A stretch of DNA of 64,000 nt from positions 36,303 to 100,302 of the forward strand of contig JANAVB010004095.1 in the NCBI GenBank assembly GCA_029216955.1. Reading direction: 5' to 3'. The notes under the pieces were generated by a model that saw only the letters and a program-made list of their open reading frames with translations, was not told the origin of the DNA and made no database searches. The translations under genes and the position numbers were made by a program. Numbering within the stretch: position 1 is the first letter of the stretch; each line of letters opens with the position of its first letter. Positions 1-10,824 of this stretch are shown here, piece by piece. The stretch is from Iris pallida (taxonomy: Eukaryota; Streptophyta; Magnoliopsida; Asparagales; Iridaceae).

Positions 1-816
1 ATGTTGTAAGTAAATACAAGAGCAGAAAATATCATGTACAAGATTCAAGAAATAACTATATAAGTGAGTGAGTACTAGTTTCAACATGTCATCCACTTGG
101 GAACTTGCACAAGGATAATGGCATGGTTAATCATACGTGCGGTGTATGATTAACACTCACAAGGAACAAGACATGCATAATGAGGGTATGATCACATATC
201 TACACTAATACTCTCCGCCTTCGATTGGTATAGTGGATCCAACCATGGTACATTACGACACGGGATCCTATGAAAATGTAGTAAGTCTTCTTAGGAATTA
301 GTGTCCATACAAGTACAATAACAACAACAAGGCTTGCACAAGATATACCAAGATATACAAGGAATACTATCTCATAACGGAATCTGAAGATACCAATCTG
401 TGTAACCATGTGTCAAGAAATAAAGGATATCTACAGTAGATACAAGAAACATAGAAGATATCATAAACGAAAAATTATCAGAGAATATACTCGTATGGAA
501 TCCGGGGTGAAGTATCAAACTGTATCCGTAATAGTACCTCAAAAATCTAAATATGAAATATCAATGTCAATTGGTGTTTTGGAGTGATAATCATTGATAT
601 CTAATTTGAAATGTGATTTCTAGGTCAATTCTAGGTCATGGAAGTCAAACTAGGTCATACCTTATTTCTATGGTCAAACTAGTCATCTTTAGGCCATACC
701 TAGGTTTCTAGGTCCATACCTTGAAGGTATTAACTATACTAGCTAATATCACCAAGTATCCACACATATGTCTTACATCTCTACTAGTTACCTACCATCT
801 AGGATTACCTTAGCAC

Positions 817-888
<72 letters not shown>

Positions 889-890
889 CC
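1..890 (-). mobile_element. Ty3-type LTR fragment, minus strand
   Basis: Read on the minus strand, this stretch follows the order of the element B LTR near 43800-44120. Both have blocks resembling TTCTTGTACTTGTATRGACAC, a CGTGTCRTRATG block, a GTTGGATC block and TATGTGATCAT. Bases 590-740 carry the same GGTCA/GTCAA-rich stretch (TTGAC-rich on the minus strand) as other LTRs here. It ends at a TA microsatellite, as the LTR of B also has one, and then meets unrelated GC-rich DNA near 915. The assignment rests on scattered similarity judged by eye. No gene is visible in it. Confidence 0.6.
823..887. repeat. (TA)n microsatellite
   Basis: About 32 uninterrupted TA units. It marks the point where the minus-strand LTR fragment stops resembling other LTRs and GC-rich sequence begins. 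Confidence 0.97.
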
Positions 891-914
891 ATATACCAAG
901 ATATACAGAGACTC

Positions 915-1766
915 AGATGGAGGACTGGAAGCGGCTTCAGGCGGGAGCCCCTCTCCTCGCCACTCCGACCCCCCCGGTCGGCGTTTGGTGGGTGGGCTGG
1001 CCAGTTGGCCTTCCCGGCCCGGCCTCGCCTTTCGGAGTCTTCGTCCCGCTAAGTGGCTCCTCCCCTGGCGGGACGGGCGACGCCTGGCCCTCCCCCCAGT
1101 CGTCGTCGCCGTTCTCGGCGGAAGCGGAGGCTCCGTTCCTGGCGACCCCCTTCTCCGGCCGCAGATCCGACTAGGGCGCCCGCACAGTCACCCACTCCCG
1201 CGGCTCTGCCGGCCGCGTCTCCCCCTCTGACGCTCCCCTGCCAGGCGCCCGTGCCGCTCGCCGCCCCCCTCTCTTGGCCGACGCCTCCTCCGGCCGCGGC
1301 GGTCCCCCAGCTCGGAGGCGGCTGCTTTCCTAACCCTTCGGTGGCCGGCGCCCCCACTTCCGGCTATCGGCGGAGCGGGCACGACCCCGGCCTCCTCCGC
1401 CCCCCACTCTCGTCGGTGCTCTCCCGGCGTCAGAGCCCCCCCTTCCTCGTGGGCCATGGTGGCCGTGCAGCCGGCCGCGAGCTCTTTCCCGGCCACTGTG
1501 CTGGGGTCCTCCTCCCAACCTTTGGTTAGTGGCTCCTTTCATGTGGAGACGCCGCCATCCGCTCCCTTCGAGCTTCGACGGTCTCTCTGCCGCAAGGTGG
1601 CGGCCTCCTCCCCCAGCCGGCGGTAGGCAAGGGGCCGCACGGAGGTCGAGCTCCTGCTCCCTCCCGCCGGTGGCCCTTCGTTTCCTTCCCCCTCCGTCCC
1701 CTCGGACGTCTTGCACCGGCCCCCTCTTCCGGAGCCCACACCCTCGAGCCCTCCCCGTTCTCCCGC
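915..1766. other. GC-rich segment of unknown origin
   Basis: An abrupt, very GC-rich block between AT-rich LTR sequences. All frames give long, overlapping, low-complexity reading frames rich in Pro, Ala, Arg and Gly, for example 1053-1529 on the plus strand and 1330-1776 on the minus strand. That is expected from base composition alone. No recognisable domain, start context or splice structure was found. It ends exactly where the 5' LTR of element A begins. It could be part of a GC-rich LINE ORF1 or a host exon fragment, since the LINE remnant near 62000 has similar composition, but I see no shared motif and make no functional claim. Confidence 0.5.
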
Positions 1767-4700
1767 TGTAGCACACAGTTTCCCAAATGAGGGTAATTTT
1801 GAAATTTCGTGTTTATAATTATTTTAATAATGATATTTAATTCATGATATGATTTTTGGTGATTTTAAATCATTTTAAAATTATTTAAATTAATGACTTG
1901 TGGTTTTGACGTTTTGCTAGTGAAACCCTAGAGACTGTTTGACCTAGAGCCTAACCATGTGATTATGATATTTTAATGTCATTTTTGGCCTAAGGATATT
2001 TTTTTATTTGACCTCTTTGAATTATTTTGATATTATTTTATTATTTATGATATTGTTTTGGGGTTATTTGAGTCGGGTTCGAATTTCAACTCAATCCGAC
2101 TTGAAACGGGGACCCGGGGTAGTTTGACTCTAGTGGGACCCACACACTAGTTAGGCATGGCCCACATGATATTAATTTTAGTCCACATGATAGAAATATT
2201 TTAGTTAGAGGTTAGACTAATTATTATGGATAAGGTTAGTGTGATTAGAGACTTTAGAATGACTAATTTAGCCCCAACCAATTAGCCCTTTTCTAATACT
2301 CATAGAATAGGTTAGTGGGAGCATTTTGGACCTTACCATAATAGGACAAATAGACCAATATGGCCAGCCACTTTGGGAGAGGATAGACTCAAGTTTATTT
2401 CATTATTCTCATCCACACTCTCTCTCTTGTTCTTCTCCAAATTCCTAGAGAGCAATCCCTAGCAATTTCTCCACCAAATCCTTCCATTTCACCACCAAAT
2501 CTCCTTCTTTCCTTCTCCATTCTAGCCAAGGAGGAAGCTACCCAAGTTTGGGAGGATTCGGAGCTCGTTCGTGTCCTTTTAGAATCTCTACGTGTCGGTG
2601 TCGCTCCGGGAAGGCTTTTCTTCGATTCGATCTACCGGGAGGTATAAATCCCTTCTCCTTTTTATTTTCTCATGCATATAGGTCTATTTTGAACCCATAG
2701 GAATGACCCCCATGGTTGTATCTCTATTTGTGTCCATTTCGTGTCCATTTGGAGGTCATAGGAGTGTCCTTTGTGTTGTGGTTGTGTACATGTGGGAAAA
2801 TCCCAAATTTGGACACACTATGTGTTATTGTTATGTATGAATGAATTATTACATGTTTAATCTCATATTTTTGTATTAGAGATGTGTTCTATAGTGTCTC
2901 ATATATATATATATTAGTGTAGAGAGTGAGTTCTTGATATATTATGTTATATACTTGTGTTCTTTTGTCTCAAACTACCCAAATCCGTCATGATTTTTAT
3001 CCACGTTTTTAATTTCAGTCCTAACTTAGAAATGTCATAACTTCTAGCTCAAAGCTCGGTTTAATCTCTTGTTTTTTTTAAAAGAAGCGTATTGAAGTTA
3101 GCTTTCCAAAAACATAATTAATAGGTCTAATTCTTTCTGTAACTTTCTGGAGAATTATTTGAGTGTCAGCTGTACGAAAGACAAGCGTGTTCTCGGTGTT
3201 TTCGCGATTTCGGGAGTTTCCGAAAACGAAAACGCGATCCGTTTGAAGTTTCGGAAAGCTAACACATAGATCTATAACATACTTTAATCCTAGATTTTAA
3301 TTCATGCTGAGATGGTACAGTATTGATTATTAGTAGGAGTTACTATTCGGTATATGCATTTTGTGCACCTTTGTGTGTAATATAATGTTCTATTTGATTT
3401 TAACCCATGTTAATGTATGTACATTATGTAATTAAATAGAGAATACAAGCATGAGTAAATGTTTAAATAAATGATGTATGAGGTGTAAGTATCCTATCTA
3501 ATGTAAGCATATATAAGTATGGCTTGTAATAAATATGTAGGTTCTATAGTATGCAATGTATGGTGCATATAGTGGTGCAAGAGAATAAATGAATGATGAA
3601 TGAATGCAAGTATGAATGTAATGTAATAATAGATGTAATGTATGCAATATACAAGTTAATGAGATGTAATGTTCTATGTTAACACAAATCCTATATTACC
3701 TCATGTACCCCCCTTACACTATGTTGACACTATCACACTTGACACATTGTTCACTTACACTTTGACACTCTTTGATATGTATACACTATGTATGCCCATT
3801 TAACCCTCACTTGCCCCTTTGCCATGTTCACATACACACACATAGCCTCTTAAAATAAGTATTTATGAATATAGTTAACTTAGCTATGTATGTATATTAT
3901 ATATATGTTAGCATATTGTGTTGTAATATATAAGTTTATACAACCATTTGAAATGCCATGATTATAGACCTAATGTTGAATACCAATATATGCATGTGTA
4001 TATATGTGTAGACATATATAGCTTAAAGTAATAGATTACCTAGTGTATATCCAATGTGAATTCTTGCCTATTTGAGTATTGAATAATTGCATGCTATATA
4101 GAGTTGGGTGTATGTTGGCTTGTATAGCCTTGTATTGATGTGTTCTTGCTAGGATAGTCTTGGTTAGGCCTAGTAAGACTTGCTGGATTAGGACATGACC
4201 TAGTTTGACCTAGTTTGACTAGTGCAGTTGACCAGAGTTGACCAAGAGTTGACTTTGGCCTAGATTGACCTAGAATCATGTAGAATACATAGTAGGACTT
4301 CATTACACTATTTTGGACTTGTTGTGACTTGTGCTGTTCTGATTAGGAGCCAGACACCACTCCTTGGACAGTACGTTTTATATTGGACACTCAGATACAG
4401 ACGAGTACATTCTCTGATCATTTCATATCCTGCTTAGAATTATTTCCTGCAGTAGATTACTTTACTTGTACTGTCACGTTGGTCATACGGATTGGTACTA
4501 TATGGATCCCTTCTTGAGATGTTATCCTTAGGGAGCATCGGGTACTACATGTTCTGTGCGTTTCACTTACATGGCGTATCACTATGCTTCATTGGTTCTT
4601 TGATCACTTACGACATATACTCTTATGATCGTAGAGTCTTCCTGGAATCTTACATTGTTGGGTAATCCCCAGAATCACCCATTTATGGGCATCTATGTAT

Positions 4701-5475
4701 CACCCTACGGGGGCTTGTGCATGGAATCATATAACATAACCTGGCTGGATCCTTGTGTATTGATTGGGGGTACAGGGGAGTAGAGTTGGACATGTGAATA
4801 ATATCCAAGTAGTATCTTATCAGAATATCTTCCATAGTGTCTTATCAGAATCTCCTATGCCATTTACATGTCTATATTGTACTCTGACTCACTAGCCACT
4901 GTTAGTCTCTATTTATATTAGATATTTCTATTACAGCTCTCTCTGTTTACATACTGTATTCTTCAGTACCTGTATCTTACTTTACTGCATGATTATATTT
5001 TCTAACCTGCTATGATCTGTTGAGATGTACTGTACTCGCTCATGTCCTGATTGGACCTGTTGATAAATTTTACAGATAGCCTGGAGGTTGCCTGCTAGCC
5101 TAGAGGATACAGTAGAGGTTGCATAGATAGCTAGGGTTTTTGCTTATAGTTTATTTTCAGTCATCTTGAGTTGTATTTATGGATTACTGTATTTGGGTTT
5201 TGAGATGTATTCTGAGTTTGTATCTTAGACACTTAGACTTCTATCTGTTGTATCTCTTTTCAATTTCATGTTTTATCTATCTTCCTTTATGCTCTACCTT
5301 AGATGTGATTGAGTTTACATTCTGCTATGTCACCCCCATTCGGAGAGTATAAACTGTTTAGTCTTATACTGTTAGATGCATTGAGACCTAGGACAGCGTT
5401 CTACCGCCGGCACTGCGGTGTAGGCTGGGCGTTGTTACGTTCTCGTGCCCTAACTCTAGGGTGCGGGTCGTGGCA
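1767..5475 (+). repeat. Element A 5' LTR
   Basis: Starts TGTAGCAC and ends GTCGTGGCA, with the terminal TG and CA expected of an LTR. It matches 29628-33038 almost base for base over its first 3.4 kb, apart from scattered substitutions and a longer TA run in the other copy. Near 4195-4275 it carries a cluster of TTGAC motifs. No coding region is present; the short open frames inside are incidental. Confidence 0.9.
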
Positions 5476-5484
5476 CGTTTTTAG

Positions 5485-5502
5485 TGGTGGCCCATGCAGG
5501 TC
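5485..5502 (+). promoter_or_regulatory. Element A primer-binding site, tRNA-Ile type
   Basis: TGGTGGCCCATGCAGGTC begins nine bases after the LTR end. From memory of plant tRNA-Ile(AAU), whose 3' end reads GACCTGCATGGGCCA plus CCA, this is an 18-base perfect complement. The same site follows the LTR ends of elements G (34726) and B (45015, one change). It differs from the TGGTATCAGAGC initiator-Met site used by the copia element E. Confidence 0.75.
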
Positions 5503-5548
5503 GAGTTTGTGTAGTGGTATTCGAACTAGAGTACCACTACAGCCTGCA
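5495..5548 (+). other. Conserved stem-loop overlapping the primer site
   Basis: An inner nine-base-pair hairpin pairs GTAGTGGTA (5511-5519) with TACCACTAC (5532-5540) around a loop ending in ACTAGAG. An outer stem pairs TGCAGG of the primer site (5495-5500) with CCTGCA (5543-5548). Elements G and B have the same arrangement with different stem sequences, which supports selection on RNA pairing. Confidence 0.7.
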
Positions 5549-5957
5549 GTAGGATTAGGATATATTTTTGAAGATACTCAATCACAATTAGGATCCCTTG
5601 AGAGATTCCTGGGACGACCCTTGAGAATCTTGTTTAACTCCGATTTGAAAACTCTTTTCTTTTTTCTTTGATTTGATTTATCTTTACTTTCTGCTATTGA
5701 ATTTGATTTTGATGGATTATTATTGAATTTGAGTTTGTATTTATTGATTTTGATGAAGATTGTTGAAATTTGAATCTTGATGTTAGCTATAGCATCCGAG
5801 TTTGTAGTTATATGATTTGAAGGATTTTGTTCATTTCTGAATTTTGATGTTCGTTGATAAATTTGATTTTTTTTTGGTATTCATTGTTGATTTAATTTAA
5901 TTTTTGGCAAGATGAAATTATATGGGCTAGGTCATCTAAGTTATGGAAATCTTGTCT

Positions 5958-6204
5958 TCTATAGTCACATTAGCCAGCATGGTGAGGACATATAGTCTGA
6001 TTTTGGATATATTTCTCGGGTGTGGAAATTTAAGATTTTCGCAGCCAAGCTAGCGGCATCGCAAAAATGTTAAATACCATGATTCTAGAGGTATGTGCAT
6101 AAGTCAAGGACTCTGTGATTATCGTAGCCTTGCTCACTAGTATGACGAGGATTTAGAGTAACATAATTTTGGATAGACGCATATGGTTATCAGATTGTAC
6201 CTTA
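5958..6204 (+). repeat. Three diverged tandem repeats of about 82 bp in element A
   Basis: Three consecutive units each carry a version of a TCGCAGC...TTAGC..GCATGGCGAGGA core, at about 5960, 6037 and 6118. The same triplet order occurs in element B at 47006-47264. Function unknown. Confidence 0.6.
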
Positions 6205-8740
6205 AATGTTTTCGAACATATTTTTGCTACTTTTGTTTCAGTCATTCAAAAAAAGAGAGAAGGAATTATTGTTGTTTTGTTTTGTTTTGTTTCTCATTGT
6301 TTACTTAGGATGTAGCTTTAGCTATTTTTATAAACCTTGTGTAACTTATTACAAAAATTTATTTCTTCTTAATACAATAAACCAATGATTTTGCTAGGCC
6401 TTATTTTGGATTTGGTATTATAATTCTTGTTTCAAAAAATGGGTCCCTCTTCTAAATAGATAAGCAGAACAGATTCTATTATCATTCTTTTCCTGCCAAT
6501 ATTTTTACTACCATCATTCCTTGTCTTATATACCTGTCCTGATTATATCAATTCCTTGTCTCGTATGTAATTCTGTCAGCTATACCTTGACAACTCTTGA
6601 ATCTTCATATCATTTTGCCTGAGAAATGTTAAGGAAGTGACGTAAATTATGTACCTCAGAGAAGACGTAACTGGTTATTTTATGATGATCTAAAGGAAAT
6701 CAAATGTGGAGTGTTCCATATGGAAACTTGAGACAAAAATATGGTAAAGGTCTCGAATAGAATAAAGAGATGTATATTGCCAATCTGAAAACAATTACAT
6801 TTAGAGAAATTTTGGGGTTATGAGATAGTTTATAGGTGTATTCAAAACTAATGAGGATATCAGAGGTCAACCTAGTTTTGAGAACTTAGAAAATCTTGGT
6901 TATTGATTCTGGGGAAAACTTTTACTCTGAGGCTATGTAGAAAGTTAGTAATGGAAAAGAGAAGTTAATTGTGTTTAATAAGGATATTAAACAAGATGTT
7001 ACGAGGAAATGACTAGGGATAGAGAGAGCACAAAGTTATGGAAGTTTAGAGATTATTGTGAAATATTTTTAGGAGAATAATATTCAAGGGTGTATGTCGA
7101 AGAAAATACGGAAGTTGATTTTATGATGAAAGATAAGTTTTGTAAGGCCTAGAGATTTAAATTAAATAATACGAGGAGAACAATTTGAACAAGTTCAAGG
7201 AATTCGTAAACGAAATTTAGAGGTTTTGGGTCAAATTTAAGACAAGGTGAAAGAACTTGGAAATTTAAATAAACGGTTAATGTTGATTCCTAAATGTGAG
7301 GGTTGTGCTTCATGAGTGATGTTTGGAAATTGGGAATTGCCTACGGTAGTCATGGTAAGGGTTTAAGTAAAGGTTAAATTTTCATATGGAGACTGGTAAG
7401 GTAAAGATATGATTGGCAAGTTATGACCAGATGAACTTAAGAGTATCAGAAGCAGATGACTAGCTCGATCTTCATTATTTTTGTGCATTAATTACTACCT
7501 CTTGAACTCTCACTTTCTAATTGAGATCCTTGACGTTCCTTATCGTGACTTTGATATTCGGAATGTAATACTAGCTGTTACCCTCCAACAAATCTTATAT
7601 GCAAGACCTAGACGAGCTCACATTCGTGTAGGTATATCATGTCCCACTAAAACCCGTCTTCTTGTACTCTATTTTCTTGATATAATTTTCTGGTCAACTG
7701 GCTAAACTATAACCTCTACCATTATACTAAATTTCTTCTTATTTCAATTAGAAATCTAGCCTTGACTCAATTCTTTCGACCCGACATGTGAAGGTGTTAT
7801 GCTTGTTTCCTTAGATGCTTAACCTTGTACCTTATCTGATTGCTTGACCTGTTGGTTAAGAAACTTGGACTATGTAATTCCTTTTATCATTACCACCCTT
7901 ATATCTTGTGCTGCTAAATTAGCCTTAGTTTTGCAAGCTTATCTATTTTCGAGCTTGGTCATGACATATTTTATTGGGTGGCCACCCACTAACATATTGT
8001 CTAATCAGAACCGGTACATGATGGTCTGATCAACCTATTGCACTTTGGTTTGCTTTTTCATGTATCAATCTACGAGAATGGAGACATAGTTAAACTTGAC
8101 CCTAGAGTCTCATTCGCGACAGCCTTGACAATTCTCCTTGAAATCTTTTCATCGCCTATGAACCTCATATTCGTACTCAGTCGAATTAAATTTAATCATG
8201 ACCTGAACCTCCATCATTGGATGCTCGTGCTCATACTTTGATTTTATTGATTTCCCTTGTTGTCCAAATCTCGTTTTATCCCGAAATTGATCAACTTAGA
8301 TCGTGTCAAAACAAAAATCTTTTGTGATTTGTTGTGCCTAAATTTTTAATTTTTGCCATTTTATGGAATAGTAACCTTTTAATAATTTCTTAGTTGCTTG
8401 TTAATGACCAATTTTCATATAGGATGGTAGACAGCCCTACAACCTTGATGATTGTTGTTCCCTTACCTTCCCAATTAGGACACCCTAGATTGTTTGTGTG
8501 TTGATACCATAGTAATGTTTTGACCTAGAATGATTAGTGTACCTAGATGAGACTTCCAACTGCTACGGTATGCCCTGACCTTGTATACTATTCCTTCAAA
8601 TTGCATGATTTAGATAAAAAAAATTTAGACCTTGATTGTTGGGAAATAGGGACGTCACTCCATTAGTATCAGTTGTAGATATATATATATGGGTTAGTCC
8701 TTGATGTGGGGATGTGTGTCTATAAACATGTAGCTTAGGA

Positions 8741-9686
8741 TAAAGAACAGTTTGGCAACTCTAGAGGGGGGTGAATAGAGTTTCTATAGAAAAATAGCCA
8801 ATTAAAATAACTCTTTCACCAACAATAAATAATCAGAGTAAAGTGCGAAAAATAAATGAAGAGCAGAAGAGCATACGCAAACACAGCGATTTTAACCTGG
8901 TTTCCCTCGTGGAGGACTAGTCCAGGCCTGAGAACTCTAGCTCAGGATTAAATCCACTATTTGTGAAATAGTAGTTTACAACCCGTGCCTTTTCTTCAGA
9001 AGAGCACGTCAACTTCTAACAGAGGATCGCAGTGGCGATTTGCTTGGAATTGTCCAAGCGACTTCTTCGACTCTTGCACAAGAATCCTAACTGAGAGATG
9101 CTGAGCACTCGAGACTTAGGAGGCTTGTGGCTAGTAGATGGGAAGGGTATGGCTTATTGAGCTTGTAGGAGAGAAGAGAAGAGAAGATTGAGTGAATTGA
9201 AATGAGAGAATTCATGCCCTATTTATAGTGTTTTTAGAGGCAGAATTCGGCCAGAATTCGGGTAGGAAAATTCAAAAATTTGGCCGTTGGACAGCTAGCA
9301 ACCAGCTAACCCTAAAATTAGGGTTCCTGATTTCTAGGGGACAGAGTTCGGCCCGAACTCTGTGTGGAGGCAGAGTTCGGCCCGAACTCTGTCTCCAGAG
9401 CACAGAGTGGTCCTAAGTGGGACTTGTGGGCAAGTTTTGTTTTGGTGGAGCTTGGGATTTTGGGTAGGCTTATAGACTAAGTTCCAAGAGCTCAGCATAA
9501 CTCAGAGTACATTTTTCTAGACTCAATAAAATGTAAAAGTACAGACTCGAAATTACACTGAGAGTCGGAAACTGAGCTGTTGTCTGTCCTGAACTGAATG
9601 CAGACGTCGTGTGTCGTATTGAATTTATACAGATATTATTTAGTCAATGTAGTCAATATTTGGTTGACTGTGACTTTGTGTCAACA
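8741..9686 (-). repeat. Element E LTR, left copy (solo-like)
   Basis: Almost identical to 28229-29174; it begins TA instead of TG. A TATA box lies on the minus strand at 9218-9228. Two near-perfect palindromes (arms ACAGAGTTCGG and CAGAGTTCGG) sit at 9341-9363 and 9371-9391. This copy has TAGGA on both sides (8736-8740 and 9687-9691), as a solo LTR would, rather than E internal sequence on its right side. Confidence 0.93.
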
Positions 9687-9840
9687 TAGGAGATTTAGGA
9701 GAGATTATAGTATCAGCCTTGATAGGATGTACTAGTCTTTTGTTGAGTATAAATGTGTTATGAGAGATAAGGGCCTATATGTCTTAGTAATGCATCGTTC
9801 CTATGGTAATAGAATGTATTAATAGATGGTTAATAAGAAG
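9687..9840. repeat. 154-bp duplicate of the element A flank
   Basis: This stretch, starting TAGGAGATTTAGG and ending TAATAAGAAG, is the same as 29175-29328, which is the true right flank of element E inside A. Here it follows the left LTR and abuts truncated Tat element F at 9841. See the finding on the 1100-bp duplication. Confidence 0.9.
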
Positions 9841-10346
9841 GGGATGCGCCCATCCAGCCTTCCCATCCTGCTGACGTCCTCAGCAGTCAAGGTGCGCCCG
9901 CTGATGCAGCGCATCTCTCGGGGAAGCGTGCGGCTGACCACGTTCCCCAACCATCTTCCTCTCAGGCGAGGAAGATACGTCGACGGAGCAGGGGCGCAGC
10001 CAATGCCCCGCGCATTACTTCTGATGCGCCACAACGAGCCTCTGTCTTCGACAGACTCACTCGCTGTAATGGCGAGAAGAATTTGGATGCTGAGTACTAT
10101 GCGCCCCAGCGGGCTGGTACGAAGAAATCCAAGGCGGCACGGGCCACGCGCCACAAACGTGCTATGCCAGCAGCCGGCCAGAGACACGCGCTTACAATCA
10201 CGCGCGCTGCCGATGGCAAGCTGTACAAGGTTGACTCAAGTGCTCCCGCACTGACAACGAGTCGACCTTTAAAGTCCTCATCTCACTTGGGCGCATTCAC
10301 TGCGTGCACAACCAAGCCGAGAGAGAGGCAAACTCAGTGGTCTTGA
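9841..10346 (+). pseudogene. Tat element leader ORF, truncated at its start
   Basis: One frame is open from the breakpoint at 9841 to the stop at 10344-10346, about 168 codons, with no early ATG. It encodes a basic, Ala/Pro/Arg-rich protein with an SVFDRL motif and repeated Asp/Tyr-Ala-Pro steps, several of them written as GATGCGCC or TATGCGCC. The open frame begins at the recombination junction, so its original start has been lost. It is either an N-terminal part of gag or an extra ORF before gag, as some Tat elements have. I cannot name its function. Confidence 0.5.
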
Positions 10347-10824
10347 ACTCCCGTGCCTCCTCTGGTTGTGCGTTTGAGGTCCGTTCAAGTCACTTCAAAT
10401 GCTGTGGTTCCCCCACTACTGATCGTGATGCCTGCTTGGTATTAGATCAGGGGGCGCAGCACTCACCCGACCACCCCGGCGCTTGGCCCTGCCATGCGCC
10501 TGAGGGGGGTGTGAGGGTAGCACTCTCCCCCAACGACTTGCGCAACGTGGTCACTCACAAGCGCCGGTCAGGAGAGTTGACCAACAAGCACGATGCGCCT
10601 CTCACAGGGCACACTTGTGCAGTGGTCACCATCAACTGCTGTTGCAAGACGGCAGTACCGCCAAAGCAGTCGGTCTTCCAACGGCTACAATCATCGACAC
10701 CCCTCCGACATCGCCTTGGGACAAAGGTGTCAGCAGAAGAGGAACTAAAGATTGCGTCATGCAACGTGATCTCCAATTCCTCATCTGTCCGGAAGACGAC
10801 TGCCAATTCCTCGTCTTAATCTAA
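10347..10824 (+). pseudogene. Frame-shifted leader between the first ORF and gag of element F
   Basis: A second frame is open from 10304 to 10819 and carries an SVFQRL motif, a counterpart of SVFDRL in the preceding ORF, before a TAA. Another stop at 10822-10824 precedes the gag-pol frame. The two leader frames overlap by about 40 bases, which suggests either one ancestral ORF broken by a frameshift or two overlapping ORFs. No domain is recognised. Confidence 0.4.

Larger units (their letters stand above)
5476..8740 (+). other. Element A internal region, left part, non-coding
   Basis: AT-rich sequence after the primer site with no long reading frame and no retroviral domain. From 5613 it resembles the post-gag region of element B (GACGACCCTTGAGAATC in A, GACAACCCTTGAGAATC in B at 46793), so A appears to have lost gag and pol but kept a shared non-coding block. 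It ends at the TAGGA target duplication of the copia insertion E (8736-8740). Confidence 0.7.

Noticed and set aside
768..1052. Open frame with a long Ile-Tyr run
   Set aside because: It is a translation of the (TA)n microsatellite running into GC-rich DNA. The same applies to frames at 42337-42543 and 49426-49614, and to the CA-derived frames at 35690-36073.
1053..1529. Possible host gene in the GC-rich block
   Set aside because: All frames are open at once because of GC content. Composition is Pro/Ala/Arg low complexity, with no domain, and the block is cut by an LTR.
7481..8241. Short plus-strand frames in the element A interior
   Set aside because: Hydrophobic, unrelated short frames in AT-rich DNA without any retroviral motif, not supported as genes.
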